Made by a program: the position numbers and the translations under genes. Under the pieces are notes generated by a model. The model saw nothing but the letters and a program-made list of their open reading frames with translations. It was not told the origin of the DNA and searched no databases. Shown one piece after another: positions 13,306-20,260 of a DNA stretch of 20,260 nt. The stretch comes from Alphaproteobacteria bacterium UBA6149 (GTDB lineage: Bacteria > Pseudomonadota > Alphaproteobacteria > Rickettsiales > UBA998), in the NCBI GenBank assembly GCA_002423155.1, contig DIUV01000055.1:1-20260 (forward strand), read 5' to 3'. Position 1 is the first letter of the stretch. The number at the start of each line of letters is the position of its first letter.

Positions 13306-14655
13306 GTGCGAAAATTATTTGTTTTTTGCGTTCTTGGCATAGCTAATTTAATTACTGCTTCGGGCAGTTTTGCTGCCCATCCTATAAAAGCGGAAAAATT
13401 TACGCTTCCCAATGGACTATCCGTAGTGGTGGTAGAAAATCACCGCGCCCCAGTAATCAACCACACCTTATGGATTCGTGCTGGCGCTGGGGATGACCCC
13501 GTGGGAAAATCGGGGTTGGCGCATTATTTGGAACATATATTCTTTAAAAAAACCCAGCATCTCGCCGATGGCGAATATGCCAAAATTATTGAAAGTTTTG
13601 GCGGCGAATATAACGCTTCTACGGGGAAAGATTTTACCAATTTCTACGTAACCGCCTCCCGTGAGAATCTCCCAGAAATAATGCGCCTGGAAGCAGAAAG
13701 AATGGGCTTTTTACAGCCCGAAGCCAAAAGTTTTGATAGCGAGCGGCAAGTTATAATTGAAGAACGCAGAATGCGGATTGATAACAACCCAGCAGCCCGC
13801 CTAAACGAAGCGCTGGAAGCCAGCCTGTTTCGCAACCATCCCTACCATACCCCCACGATTGGCTGGCGGCATGAAATGGAAAAATTAAGTGCTAATGATG
13901 TAATGGGTTTTTATCATCAGCATTATTGCCCGGCTCATGCTCAATTAGTTCTGGTGGGAGATATAAATTTAGACACCGCCAAACAATTAAGTGAAAAATA
14001 TTATGGCGGTTGGCAAAACCCTAATTGTAAAGAACGTGCTGTTTGGACCAGTGAGCCAGAATTTGACACCACTCAACGCGTTATATTACGTGACGAAACC
14101 GTTCAAAAAGCTAGTTTATCTCGCGTATGGCTGGCGGATAATTTAAAAACCAATCTCAAAAACTCTCTTTCTCTTTTGGTGCTTACAGATATTCTCGGCG
14201 CACCGCGCACTGGTTTATTATATCAAGAATTAGTTGAAAAAGATAAAACCGCAATTGCCGTAAATGTAAATTACAGCCCATTTGTACTTGGTCCGGCGAG
14301 TTTTTCTATTGATGCAACTCCAGCAGAAGGCGTAACTATCGAAAAATTAGAAGAATCGCTAGATAATGCGCTAAGAAACATAATAAAACCCCAGCAAATT
14401 CAGCCCGATAGCTTAAATCGCACCCGGAATTTGTTAAAAGCAGAAAGCATTTACGCATTAGATAATGTTCAGGGTATGGCATCTATTCTTGGGCAATTAT
14501 TAATGCTGGGTTTTGATGAAAAATTTTTCAATGAATGGCCCGATAAAATCGCACAAGTAAGCCAAACAGATGTTGAAGCCGCCGCCCAGCAAATACTAGG
14601 CAATCCGCACGCAATCACCGGAATTCTCCTGCCCAAGGAGGCGAAAAAGAAATGA
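13306..14655 (+). CDS. M16-family zinc peptidase, catalytic subunit, exported
   Basis: The protein has 449 residues if it starts at GTG 13306 (MRKLFVFCVLGIANLITA...). I chose this over an in-frame TTG at 13288 because it begins directly with a signal peptide. A predicted cleavage site near SFA-AHP sends it to the periplasm. The inverted zinc motif HYLEH is at about residues 73-77, with the third ligand Glu about 76 residues on, in SERQVIIEERRMR; the site is complete. The C-terminal M16 domain follows. The stop overlaps the start of the second M16 gene (ATGA), as expected for an obligate pair. Substrates are unknown; roles in periplasmic peptide or misfolded protein turnover are plausible. Confidence 0.9.
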   Translation: MRKLFVFCVLGIANLITASGSFAAHPIKAEKFTLPNGLSVVVVENHRAPVINHTLWIRAGAGDDPVGKSGLAHYLEHIFFKKTQHLADGEYAKIIESFGGEYNASTGKDFTNFYVTASRENLPEIMRLEAERMGFLQPEAKSFDSERQVIIEERRMRIDNNPAARLNEALEASLFRNHPYHTPTIGWRHEMEKLSANDVMGFYHQHYCPAHAQLVLVGDINLDTAKQLSEKYYGGWQNPNCKERAVWTSEPEFDTTQRVILRDETVQKASLSRVWLADNLKTNLKNSLSLLVLTDILGAPRTGLLYQELVEKDKTAIAVNVNYSPFVLGPASFSIDATPAEGVTIEKLEESLDNALRNIIKPQQIQPDSLNRTRNLLKAESIYALDNVQGMASILGQLLMLGFDEKFFNEWPDKIAQVSQTDVEAAAQQILGNPHAITGILLPKEAKKK

Positions 14656-15992
14656 AGAGAATAATTTTTCTAGCTTGTATATTTTTTTCTACCCCCGCAT
14701 GGTCAGCAGATGTTAAAATAGACGTTCAGGCGACTATAGGGTCAACGCCGAACCAGAACATAACCGAGATTAGCGCAAATAATGGCATTAGTGCTTGGTT
14801 GGTCGAAGACCATCAGCTACCCATCATCAATCTTCGTCTGTTGGTGCGCGGTAGCGGCAGTGCCTACGATGCTAACGATCAACAGGGCTTGAGCTTAATG
14901 GCTTCTGGCTTGTTAAAAGAGGGAGCGGGCGATTTAAATTCCGCCGCGTTTCATAGTGCGCTTGATACTAAAGCGATTAATTTAGAAATCGCCGCTGATA
15001 ATGATAATTTGCAATTTGCCCTCACCACCCTTAGCGAACATAAAGACGCGGCGCTGCACCTGCTGGGCTTAGCAATTAATCAGCCTCAATTTGCGGAAAG
15101 TGCAATTGAACAGGTGCGCAAAGAAATTCTCACTGCCCAAAAATTAGCCTTAGAAAATCCGCAAGCAATTGCTCAAAAACGCTTGCTTGAAATCGTTTGG
15201 CCAAACCATCCTTATGGGCGCGATGCACAAGGAAATGAACAAAGTATCAATAATATAAAAATTGCCGATTTAAAAAATTGGGCAACCAGCCGCTTAGTGC
15301 GCTCGCGCATGCAAATAGTGGTAACCGGGGATATTTCTGCCGCCGAACTAAAAGATTTATTAGATAAGAATTTTACTAATCTACCGCTTGGCACACATGC
15401 AGAAAAACTACCCCCAGCAAAATTCAATGAATTATCTGAAAAAATCCATCTGATTTTCCCCACCCCCCAAACCATTGTTTTCTTTGCCCTTCCCGGCATA
15501 ACCCGTGATGATGAGAGATTTTACGCGGCGCAATTACTCAACCAGATTATGGGCGGCGGCAGCCTCACCTCGCGCTTAGGTTCCGCCATTCGGGAAAAAC
15601 GTGGGCTTAGTTATTATGTTTGGTCAGCACTCGCCCCGGCGGCGGCTGGTGGCATCATCATCGGCAGTTTTGCCTCGCGCAATGATATGGCTGCTCTTGC
15701 CATCAGCACCTTAAAGGCCGAAATCAGCAAAGCCGAAAAAGGTGATTTTACAGAACAAGAATTAGACAACGCCAAAAAATACCTCATGGGCAGATTCCCC
15801 ATTGGTCTAGCTTCTAATAAGGATCTCGCGGATATTTTAATGCAAATCCGCAAAGATAATCTTGGCAAAGAACATATCTCTAAACGTAACGAACTGCTCA
15901 AAGCGGTGACCTTGCAACAAGTAAACCAACTAGCACAACAATTATTAAAAGAAAAAAAACTCCTGCTAGTTTCTATCGGAAAGGATAAATAA
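14652..15992 (+). CDS. M16-family peptidase-like protein, non-catalytic subunit, exported
   Basis: The 446-residue protein has a signal peptide (MKRIIFLACIFFSTPAWSA). It shows the M16 fold, but the position of the zinc motif reads LMASGLLKEGAG, with no HxxEH, so it cannot bind catalytic zinc in the usual way. The C-terminal half has the glycine-rich stretch GGGSLTSRLGSAIREKRGLSYYVWS typical of the substrate-handling partner. Active/inactive M16 heterodimers are well known in bacteria and in mitochondrial processing peptidase. The four-base overlap with the upstream catalytic gene fits equal production. pgi begins 1 base after its stop. Confidence 0.9.
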   Translation: MKRIIFLACIFFSTPAWSADVKIDVQATIGSTPNQNITEISANNGISAWLVEDHQLPIINLRLLVRGSGSAYDANDQQGLSLMASGLLKEGAGDLNSAAFHSALDTKAINLEIAADNDNLQFALTTLSEHKDAALHLLGLAINQPQFAESAIEQVRKEILTAQKLALENPQAIAQKRLLEIVWPNHPYGRDAQGNEQSINNIKIADLKNWATSRLVRSRMQIVVTGDISAAELKDLLDKNFTNLPLGTHAEKLPPAKFNELSEKIHLIFPTPQTIVFFALPGITRDDERFYAAQLLNQIMGGGSLTSRLGSAIREKRGLSYYVWSALAPAAAGGIIIGSFASRNDMAALAISTLKAEISKAEKGDFTEQELDNAKKYLMGRFPIGLASNKDLADILMQIRKDNLGKEHISKRNELLKAVTLQQVNQLAQQLLKEKKLLLVSIGKDK

Positions 15993-15993
15993 A

Positions 15994-17274
15994 ATGCTCC
16001 CCTATATTCAAGACATGTCCGCAGCACAAATACCCCAAGATGCAAACCCCACTTGGGATAAAATTTATAACCATGCTCCCATTGCCTTAGATAATCTTCG
16101 CAAATTACATAGCTGTGGGAAAAAACCCTTTTTAAACATCGCCCAATCAGAAGATGATTTAACGGCACTCCTCGAAGAAGCAGAAAAAATCCGCCAAACC
16201 GCTAGCGATTTAGTCGTGGTGGGCATGGGCGGTTCTAGCCTAGGAGCACGTGCATTAGCTGGCTTGGCTGGCAATGATTTTGCCGACCCTACCCAAATTA
16301 ATTTGCACACATTAGATAATGCCGACCCCTTTACCTTAGCAAAATTACTGAAAAACATTAATCCTCAAAAAACTTTTTTCCTCGTAATCAGCAAATCAGG
16401 CAACACGGTCGAGGTACTTTCTAACACGCTCATGCTACTAGATTTCATGCGTGAAAAAATTGGTGCCGATAAGCTAAACCAACATTTTCTCTTCGTGGTG
16501 CAACCCCCAGCTGACCCCAGCAATCCTTCTCCCTTGCACCAATTATCCCACAGCAACAACATCCGCATTTTAGAACATAACCCGGAAATTGGTGGTCGTT
16601 ATTCTATTTTGTCTTTAGTTGGATTATTGCCGGCTGCTTGTTTGGGGATAGATATTAGAGCCCTCCGCGCTGGAGCAAAAGCAGTTATGGAAAATGCCCT
16701 CCAAGCAAAAAACATAAATGACTGCCCTCCCTTACTCGGAGCTGCGTGGATTGCCAGTCAAATCCAACAGAACCGTCTTTTACATGTACTAATGCCCTAC
16801 GGCGACCGTCCCCGGGTTTTTGCCAGCTGGTGGCAACAATTAGCCGCGGAAAGTCTGGGAAAACAAGGACGCGGACTCACTCCCCTATCTGCCGTAGGCG
16901 CGGTAGATCAACACAGTCTATTACAATTATTCCTCGCAGGTCCTGACGATAAAAGCTTCAGCTTCATCGCCAGCAAATTTGCACAAAGCGGCAACAAAAT
17001 AAACTTACCGCAAATTCCTTGGCTTAATGGTCGCAGCGTGGGCGAAGTTATGGAAGCCCTACAACACGGCACCATCCAATCCACCATCGAACATAAACGC
17101 CCGGTGCGCATCTTCCAAATTGAGCAATTTGACGCGAAAACCATGGGTGCGTTGCTTATGCACATGATGCTCGAAGTAGTCCTAATCGCCGATTTTATCA
17201 ATATCGACCCCTATGACCAGCCAGCAGTGGAAGATGGAAAAATATTGGCGCGACAGTTTTTGGAAAATATTTAG
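15994..17274 (+). CDS. pgi: Glucose-6-phosphate isomerase, short form
   Basis: The 426-residue enzyme interconverts glucose 6-phosphate and fructose 6-phosphate. It shows the two SIS-domain phosphate-binding segments, GMGGSSLGARAL (about 77-88) and SKSGNTVE (about 132-139). The family signature GGRYSILSLVGLLPAACLG starts near 200, the catalytic histidine lies in DQHS near 306, and a C-terminal PYDQPAVEDGK carries the expected catalytic lysine. It is about 120 residues shorter than the typical proteobacterial enzyme, closer to the compact forms of about 450 residues. It starts one base after the M16 gene with no strong ribosome binding site of its own, so coupling is likely. Confidence 0.93.
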   Translation: MLPYIQDMSAAQIPQDANPTWDKIYNHAPIALDNLRKLHSCGKKPFLNIAQSEDDLTALLEEAEKIRQTASDLVVVGMGGSSLGARALAGLAGNDFADPTQINLHTLDNADPFTLAKLLKNINPQKTFFLVISKSGNTVEVLSNTLMLLDFMREKIGADKLNQHFLFVVQPPADPSNPSPLHQLSHSNNIRILEHNPEIGGRYSILSLVGLLPAACLGIDIRALRAGAKAVMENALQAKNINDCPPLLGAAWIASQIQQNRLLHVLMPYGDRPRVFASWWQQLAAESLGKQGRGLTPLSAVGAVDQHSLLQLFLAGPDDKSFSFIASKFAQSGNKINLPQIPWLNGRSVGEVMEALQHGTIQSTIEHKRPVRIFQIEQFDAKTMGALLMHMMLEVVLIADFINIDPYDQPAVEDGKILARQFLENI

Positions 17275-17302
17275 CAATTTTCTTCAGGTTCCCTTCATAT
17301 TA

Positions 17303-17330
17303 TTGTAATAATTACAGACTAGTATATAAT
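17303..17330 (+). promoter_or_regulatory. Good sigma-70-like promoter for the DUF2610 operon
   Basis: TTGTAA (17303-17308) and a perfect TATAAT (17325-17330) are separated by 16 bases. Transcription would start near 17337. That leaves a leader of about 14 bases holding GGAGG (17341-17345), 5 bases before the ATG at 17351. It is the clearest promoter in the window. Confidence 0.65.
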
Positions 17331-17350
17331 ATCAATATGCGGAGGAACCA

Positions 17351-17638
17351 ATGAAACGATTTACTATCCCTTGTGATTTTAACGGAACCAAACATCCTTT
17401 TCATGTTTATATTGGGGAACCGCATCCCAAGAAACATCCTTTGCAGAATCAATCTGCTTGGCTTTCCAGCGAACGCGGAGGAACTATTCCGCAAGATGTG
17501 ATGGATAGTTTTGAAAAATTATATAAAATCGCCAAAGAAAATAATGTTTCTTTTGAAGATTTATGCGTTTACGCACTAGGCAATGCCTCGGAAGAAGGTA
17601 CGGCAGGCGGCGGAGAAAATGCACCAGCAACGAGCTAA
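17351..17638 (+). CDS. DUF2610-type small conserved protein
   Basis: The 95-residue soluble protein begins MKRFTIPCDFNGTKHPFHVY and continues with GEPHPKKHPLQNQSAWLSSERGGTIPQDVMDSFEKL and VSFEDLCVYALG. These resemble the DUF2610 family that I associate with Rickettsiales and relatives. The function is unknown. The C-terminal tail is short and glycine/alanine-rich. It has its own promoter and an ideal GGAGG ribosome binding site. It leads a three-gene unit with the 666-residue unknown protein and an L,D-transpeptidase. Family assignment is from memory of the motif pattern. Confidence 0.75.
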   Translation: MKRFTIPCDFNGTKHPFHVYIGEPHPKKHPLQNQSAWLSSERGGTIPQDVMDSFEKLYKIAKENNVSFEDLCVYALGNASEEGTAGGGENAPATS

Positions 17639-17672
17639 CAAATAACAAATCCCATAAAACAAAGATAAAAAC

Positions 17673-19673
17673 ATGGAACATCGTGATAATGAAGATTCTA
17701 AATATTATCTGACCAAAGACACTATGGATCCTTACGATCCCAATCCCTTCTTTGGTAAGGGAACAGAGCCAGGAGATGATGAACAGCTGCATTATTTAAA
17801 TTGGCTGGCAGGCAAGGTATCTGACCCAGAGCTAGGTTCTGATGATGAACATAGTAATGAAGTATATTATAAGCCCCATACGGGGAAATTTACGCGCCCC
17901 CATCGTAATACTTGGGAGAGCAATAATCGTGCGGTAAAAAAATGTCACTTAGGATTTAGTCCCACAAATTATCCGTTTGATGCCGCGATGGCAGAACATT
18001 ATAACAACCCTAATTTTTCCGACCCGACCAATCCCAATTATCCGTTATACGAACCATTAAGAAACAATATTGCGGTATTGCGCAATTATTTATTAAATCA
18101 TTTTTTCCCTGATGGCTCGTTTGATCTTGGTGAAGATGACAAAATGTTGCCTTATGTAAATCAAGTAGCGGCGAGTTTAGGAGATATGCTGCATCAAGGG
18201 GGTAGTTTTATTAGCAATCCTTTAGCCGTCTCAGTAAATCCGAATAAGGCAAATATTGATGGCGTAGGTGCGGCAATGCTATATGAGGGTTTAGAAAAAT
18301 GCCAAGATCGCAATAATTTTCCCGTTTTTGCGCAAGCGAAAGGAATTTATAATTTTTTCAAAGGAAATCCTGATAATCGTTGGAAATTACCGCCCATACA
18401 GGAAACCCCATTTGGGCCTTTAGGGCTGTCGGCGGTGCCCCCGGCGGATTGTCGGGCGGCCGCAGCCGCGGCAATGGCAGGATTGCCTTTATTGGGAGAA
18501 GCGCCCACAATTACTCCAAATGACATAGTGACGCCCAAGGATTTAGCGGTGCAAGGAGAAATTCTCGCCAGCCATGCTTATCAGCCTTTGGGAGATGTTA
18601 ATCAACTAGAACAACCCGTGAAGCGTGAAGCTATCGACATTGCTCATGAAATTTTGAAAAAAATGAAAGTAATGTTTCACGATACCCCCGTACAAAAACT
18701 TATGGATTTTGATTCAGGGTTAATGAATAGCTTGATGCTGGATATGTGTGATGTAGCTGGCACTTATCAACAAACCCTGCGTGAGGCTTTTGCCAATAAT
18801 CCCATGATATTAACCGACCAGAATGTGTTGGAAGCAAATACTGCCTTGGGTAAATTAAGTTATCTGTCCACTTTGCAAGCGCGTAATCTGGCGGCTGAAT
18901 CGGGGGATGCTAATGCGGTTGCCCAATTAGATGGCAGCTTGCAAGCGATGCCCAAAGCTTGGGAAGTAACACAAAATAGCACACTAGCAGAGATTTTGGA
19001 TAAATTAGAACATGGTTTATCCGCCGCAGAGCAAAATATTGCACGGCAGGTGGATGTTAACAATGCAGGCGGTATATTGCCCACTTCTTCTCAATTAGAA
19101 ACCGATCCACAATTAGCAAATAGTTTAAGAGCAAAAGAGCAAGAGGCAAAAACTCGCCAGCAGCAACAACAGGGAATGCTTTTGCAGCAAGAAGCAATGC
19201 TTGCGGCGAGAAAACAAAATTCTGGTTTGGGGGGGGTAAATATGGGCGTGCAGCCTGTGGCGGCGCAACGGGCAAATCCTCGACCACGCAGTAGCAATGT
19301 GGAAAATTATGTACGGCAGCGGCAGGCGCAAAATCAAATGCAAATGAATCCGCAACGGCAAATGCAGCAACAAAGACCAGTGCAACCTGCACCCACGGTT
19401 TCGGTGGGGGCTCCACCGCCTAGACCTAATCCTACACCCGCAGTCGGGATTAATCAGATGGATGTGCTTTTGAATGAAAAAGCGCGGAAGGAAATGAAAG
19501 AACGTATGGCGGCTTTTAATCCGAATTCTCCAGCTGTGATGCCCAATAGTGCGGCAAAAACAGTGGCGAATTTATCGGCGAAGAAACCATCTGCCCGTAA
19601 TGGACAGGTAGTTCCGCCGAAGCCACAACTGAGCCCAGAAAAACCGAAAGATAGAGATTTATTGGGACGTTAA
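17673..19673 (+). CDS. Unknown 666-residue protein with Gln/Pro-rich C-terminal third
   Basis: I do not recognise this protein. It has no signal peptide or membrane segment. Residues 1-80 are acidic and polar (DPYDPNPFFGKG). Residues 90-480 look globular and mixed helical, with a poly-Ala stretch near 258-268 and helices such as AIDIAHEILKKMKVMF. Residues about 490-666 are low-complexity: a helical Gln/Glu/Ala segment, then Gln/Met/Pro-rich repeats (QMQMNPQRQMQQQRP), then Pro/Ala/Lys linker ending KDRDLLGR. No strong ribosome binding site precedes ATG 17673, and ATG 17724 is an alternative. The stop overlaps the transpeptidase start (TAATG). A structural, scaffold or secreted role is possible, but nothing proves one. 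Confidence 0.8.
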   Translation: MEHRDNEDSKYYLTKDTMDPYDPNPFFGKGTEPGDDEQLHYLNWLAGKVSDPELGSDDEHSNEVYYKPHTGKFTRPHRNTWESNNRAVKKCHLGFSPTNYPFDAAMAEHYNNPNFSDPTNPNYPLYEPLRNNIAVLRNYLLNHFFPDGSFDLGEDDKMLPYVNQVAASLGDMLHQGGSFISNPLAVSVNPNKANIDGVGAAMLYEGLEKCQDRNNFPVFAQAKGIYNFFKGNPDNRWKLPPIQETPFGPLGLSAVPPADCRAAAAAAMAGLPLLGEAPTITPNDIVTPKDLAVQGEILASHAYQPLGDVNQLEQPVKREAIDIAHEILKKMKVMFHDTPVQKLMDFDSGLMNSLMLDMCDVAGTYQQTLREAFANNPMILTDQNVLEANTALGKLSYLSTLQARNLAAESGDANAVAQLDGSLQAMPKAWEVTQNSTLAEILDKLEHGLSAAEQNIARQVDVNNAGGILPTSSQLETDPQLANSLRAKEQEAKTRQQQQQGMLLQQEAMLAARKQNSGLGGVNMGVQPVAAQRANPRPRSSNVENYVRQRQAQNQMQMNPQRQMQQQRPVQPAPTVSVGAPPPRPNPTPAVGINQMDVLLNEKARKEMKERMAAFNPNSPAVMPNSAAKTVANLSAKKPSARNGQVVPPKPQLSPEKPKDRDLLGR

Positions 19674-20170
19674 TGGATATAATAGTTTCAGGGAATATTC
19701 TCCAATATGCACAGAAGAAGTATATTTGTGCAATTGGCAGAAATGGGTTTATTGCCAACAAAAAAGAAGGCGATGGCTGCACCCCCATCGGAAAATTTCC
19801 CCTGCGAGAAGTGTATTATCGCCCCGATAAATTAGACAAACCTACAACCATTTTCGAGTGCTTCCCAATAGACAAAACTATGGGTTGGTGTGACGACGCC
19901 GCGCATCCCCAATATAACCAACCAGTAAAATTACCCTTTTTTGCCTCGCATGAAAAATTATGGCGTGATGAAGATGCTTGTTATGATATTATTGTAGTAA
20001 TTGGTTATAATGACAACCCCATAGAACCAGCAAAAGGCAGCGCTATTTTTATGCATATAGCCAAAGAAAATTATTCTCCTACCGAAGGTTGTGTGGCGTT
20101 GAGATTGGAAGATATGTTGGATTTATTGGCGAACTTGCAGCCTTGTGAGTTGCTAGTTCTGGGCAATTAG
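19673..20170 (+). CDS. L,D-transpeptidase (YkuD-type) catalytic domain protein
   Basis: This 165-residue protein is essentially one YkuD domain. The active-site block is IFMHIAKENYSPTEGCVALRLEDML, with His128, Gly139 and catalytic Cys140. Upstream conserved parts are AIGRNGFIANKKEGDGCTPIGKFPL. Members cross-link peptidoglycan 3-3 or attach proteins to it through meso-diaminopimelate, the product of DapF encoded in this window. No signal peptide is visible from the ATG at 19673, though the domain would be expected to act in the periplasm. Its start overlaps the stop of the 666-residue gene by one base, so it is probably translated by coupling. Confidence 0.88.
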   Translation: MDIIVSGNILQYAQKKYICAIGRNGFIANKKEGDGCTPIGKFPLREVYYRPDKLDKPTTIFECFPIDKTMGWCDDAAHPQYNQPVKLPFFASHEKLWRDEDACYDIIVVIGYNDNPIEPAKGSAIFMHIAKENYSPTEGCVALRLEDMLDLLANLQPCELLVLGN

Positions 20171-20237
20171 TATATTGCTCTACCAGACATTATTAACAAA
20201 TCTTTTATATGTTAAAATATAACAAAAAAATTACGTT

Positions 20238-20260
20238 CTCTCCGTCGTCATTCCTGCGCA
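20238..20260 (-). repeat. Inverted copy of the dispersed repeat at the right edge
   Basis: CTCTCCGTCGTCAT (20238-20251) is the exact inverted complement of 70-83. The sequence runs on as TCCTGCGCA to the window end, so only one arm is visible. It lies about 70 bases after the transpeptidase stop codon. Confidence 0.7.

Noticed and set aside
15614..16168. A 184-codon minus-strand open frame across the second M16 gene and pgi
   Set aside because: Shadow of two well-supported plus-strand genes, with no ribosome binding site or recognisable motif.

Overview
The window is an AT-rich stretch of alphaproteobacterial chromosome. Lineage evidence: a DivL-type pseudo-histidine kinase with tyrosine at the phospho-acceptor position (residue 550), a BamF-like (DUF3035) lipoprotein next to a pair of M16 peptidases, a DUF2610 protein of the kind I know from Rickettsiales, and an alphaproteobacterial-type short YkuD L,D-transpeptidase. 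Dispersed GGGATGACRACGGA-type palindromic repeats lie in the gaps between genes. I cannot place it more exactly; a Rickettsiales-, Holosporales- or Micavibrio-like AT-rich lineage is plausible.

Layout. 1-245: repeat arms and a hairpin. 246-3853 (minus): ahcY then divL, almost abutting. 3854-4453: a 600-base divergent gap. Its right half holds the most unusual thing here, two tandem copies of a structured leader module. Each has a strong ribosome binding site, a 13-codon mini-ORF and a segment complementary to that ribosome binding site; the first copy runs into an intrinsic terminator. 4454-7597 (plus): secF-ribF-lspA-dapF, overlapping or tightly spaced. 7598-7845: a 104-bp nested palindrome. 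7846-9237: lpdA. 9245-9424: an inverted REP-like element that seems to supply the arsC ribosome binding site. 9426-9764: arsC, four residues short at its N-terminus. 9923-10637: an AT-rich pair of unrecognised genes, the second only 48 codons. 10709-11380 (minus): a phospholipase/carboxylesterase-family hydrolase, divergent from yihY and a small lipoprotein gene. 12615-17274: BamF-like lipoprotein, active M16 peptidase, inactive M16 partner, pgi. 17303-20170: a good promoter, then DUF2610 gene, a 666-residue unknown protein and an L,D-transpeptidase. The window ends in another copy of the repeat.

How the genes fit together. Much of the region serves the cell envelope: SecF (export), LspA (lipoprotein signal cleavage), DapF (meso-diaminopimelate for peptidoglycan), a BamF-like lipoprotein (outer membrane assembly), two exported M16 proteins, a small lipoprotein, YihY and the L,D-transpeptidase. 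AhcY, RibF, LpdA and Pgi are housekeeping metabolism. DivL points to the CckA-ChpT-CtrA cell-cycle pathway. SecD is absent from this window, and ileS is absent from its common place between ribF and lspA.

The best candidate for something undescribed is the tandem leader upstream of secF (4126-4343). The second is the DUF2610/666-residue protein/L,D-transpeptidase operon.
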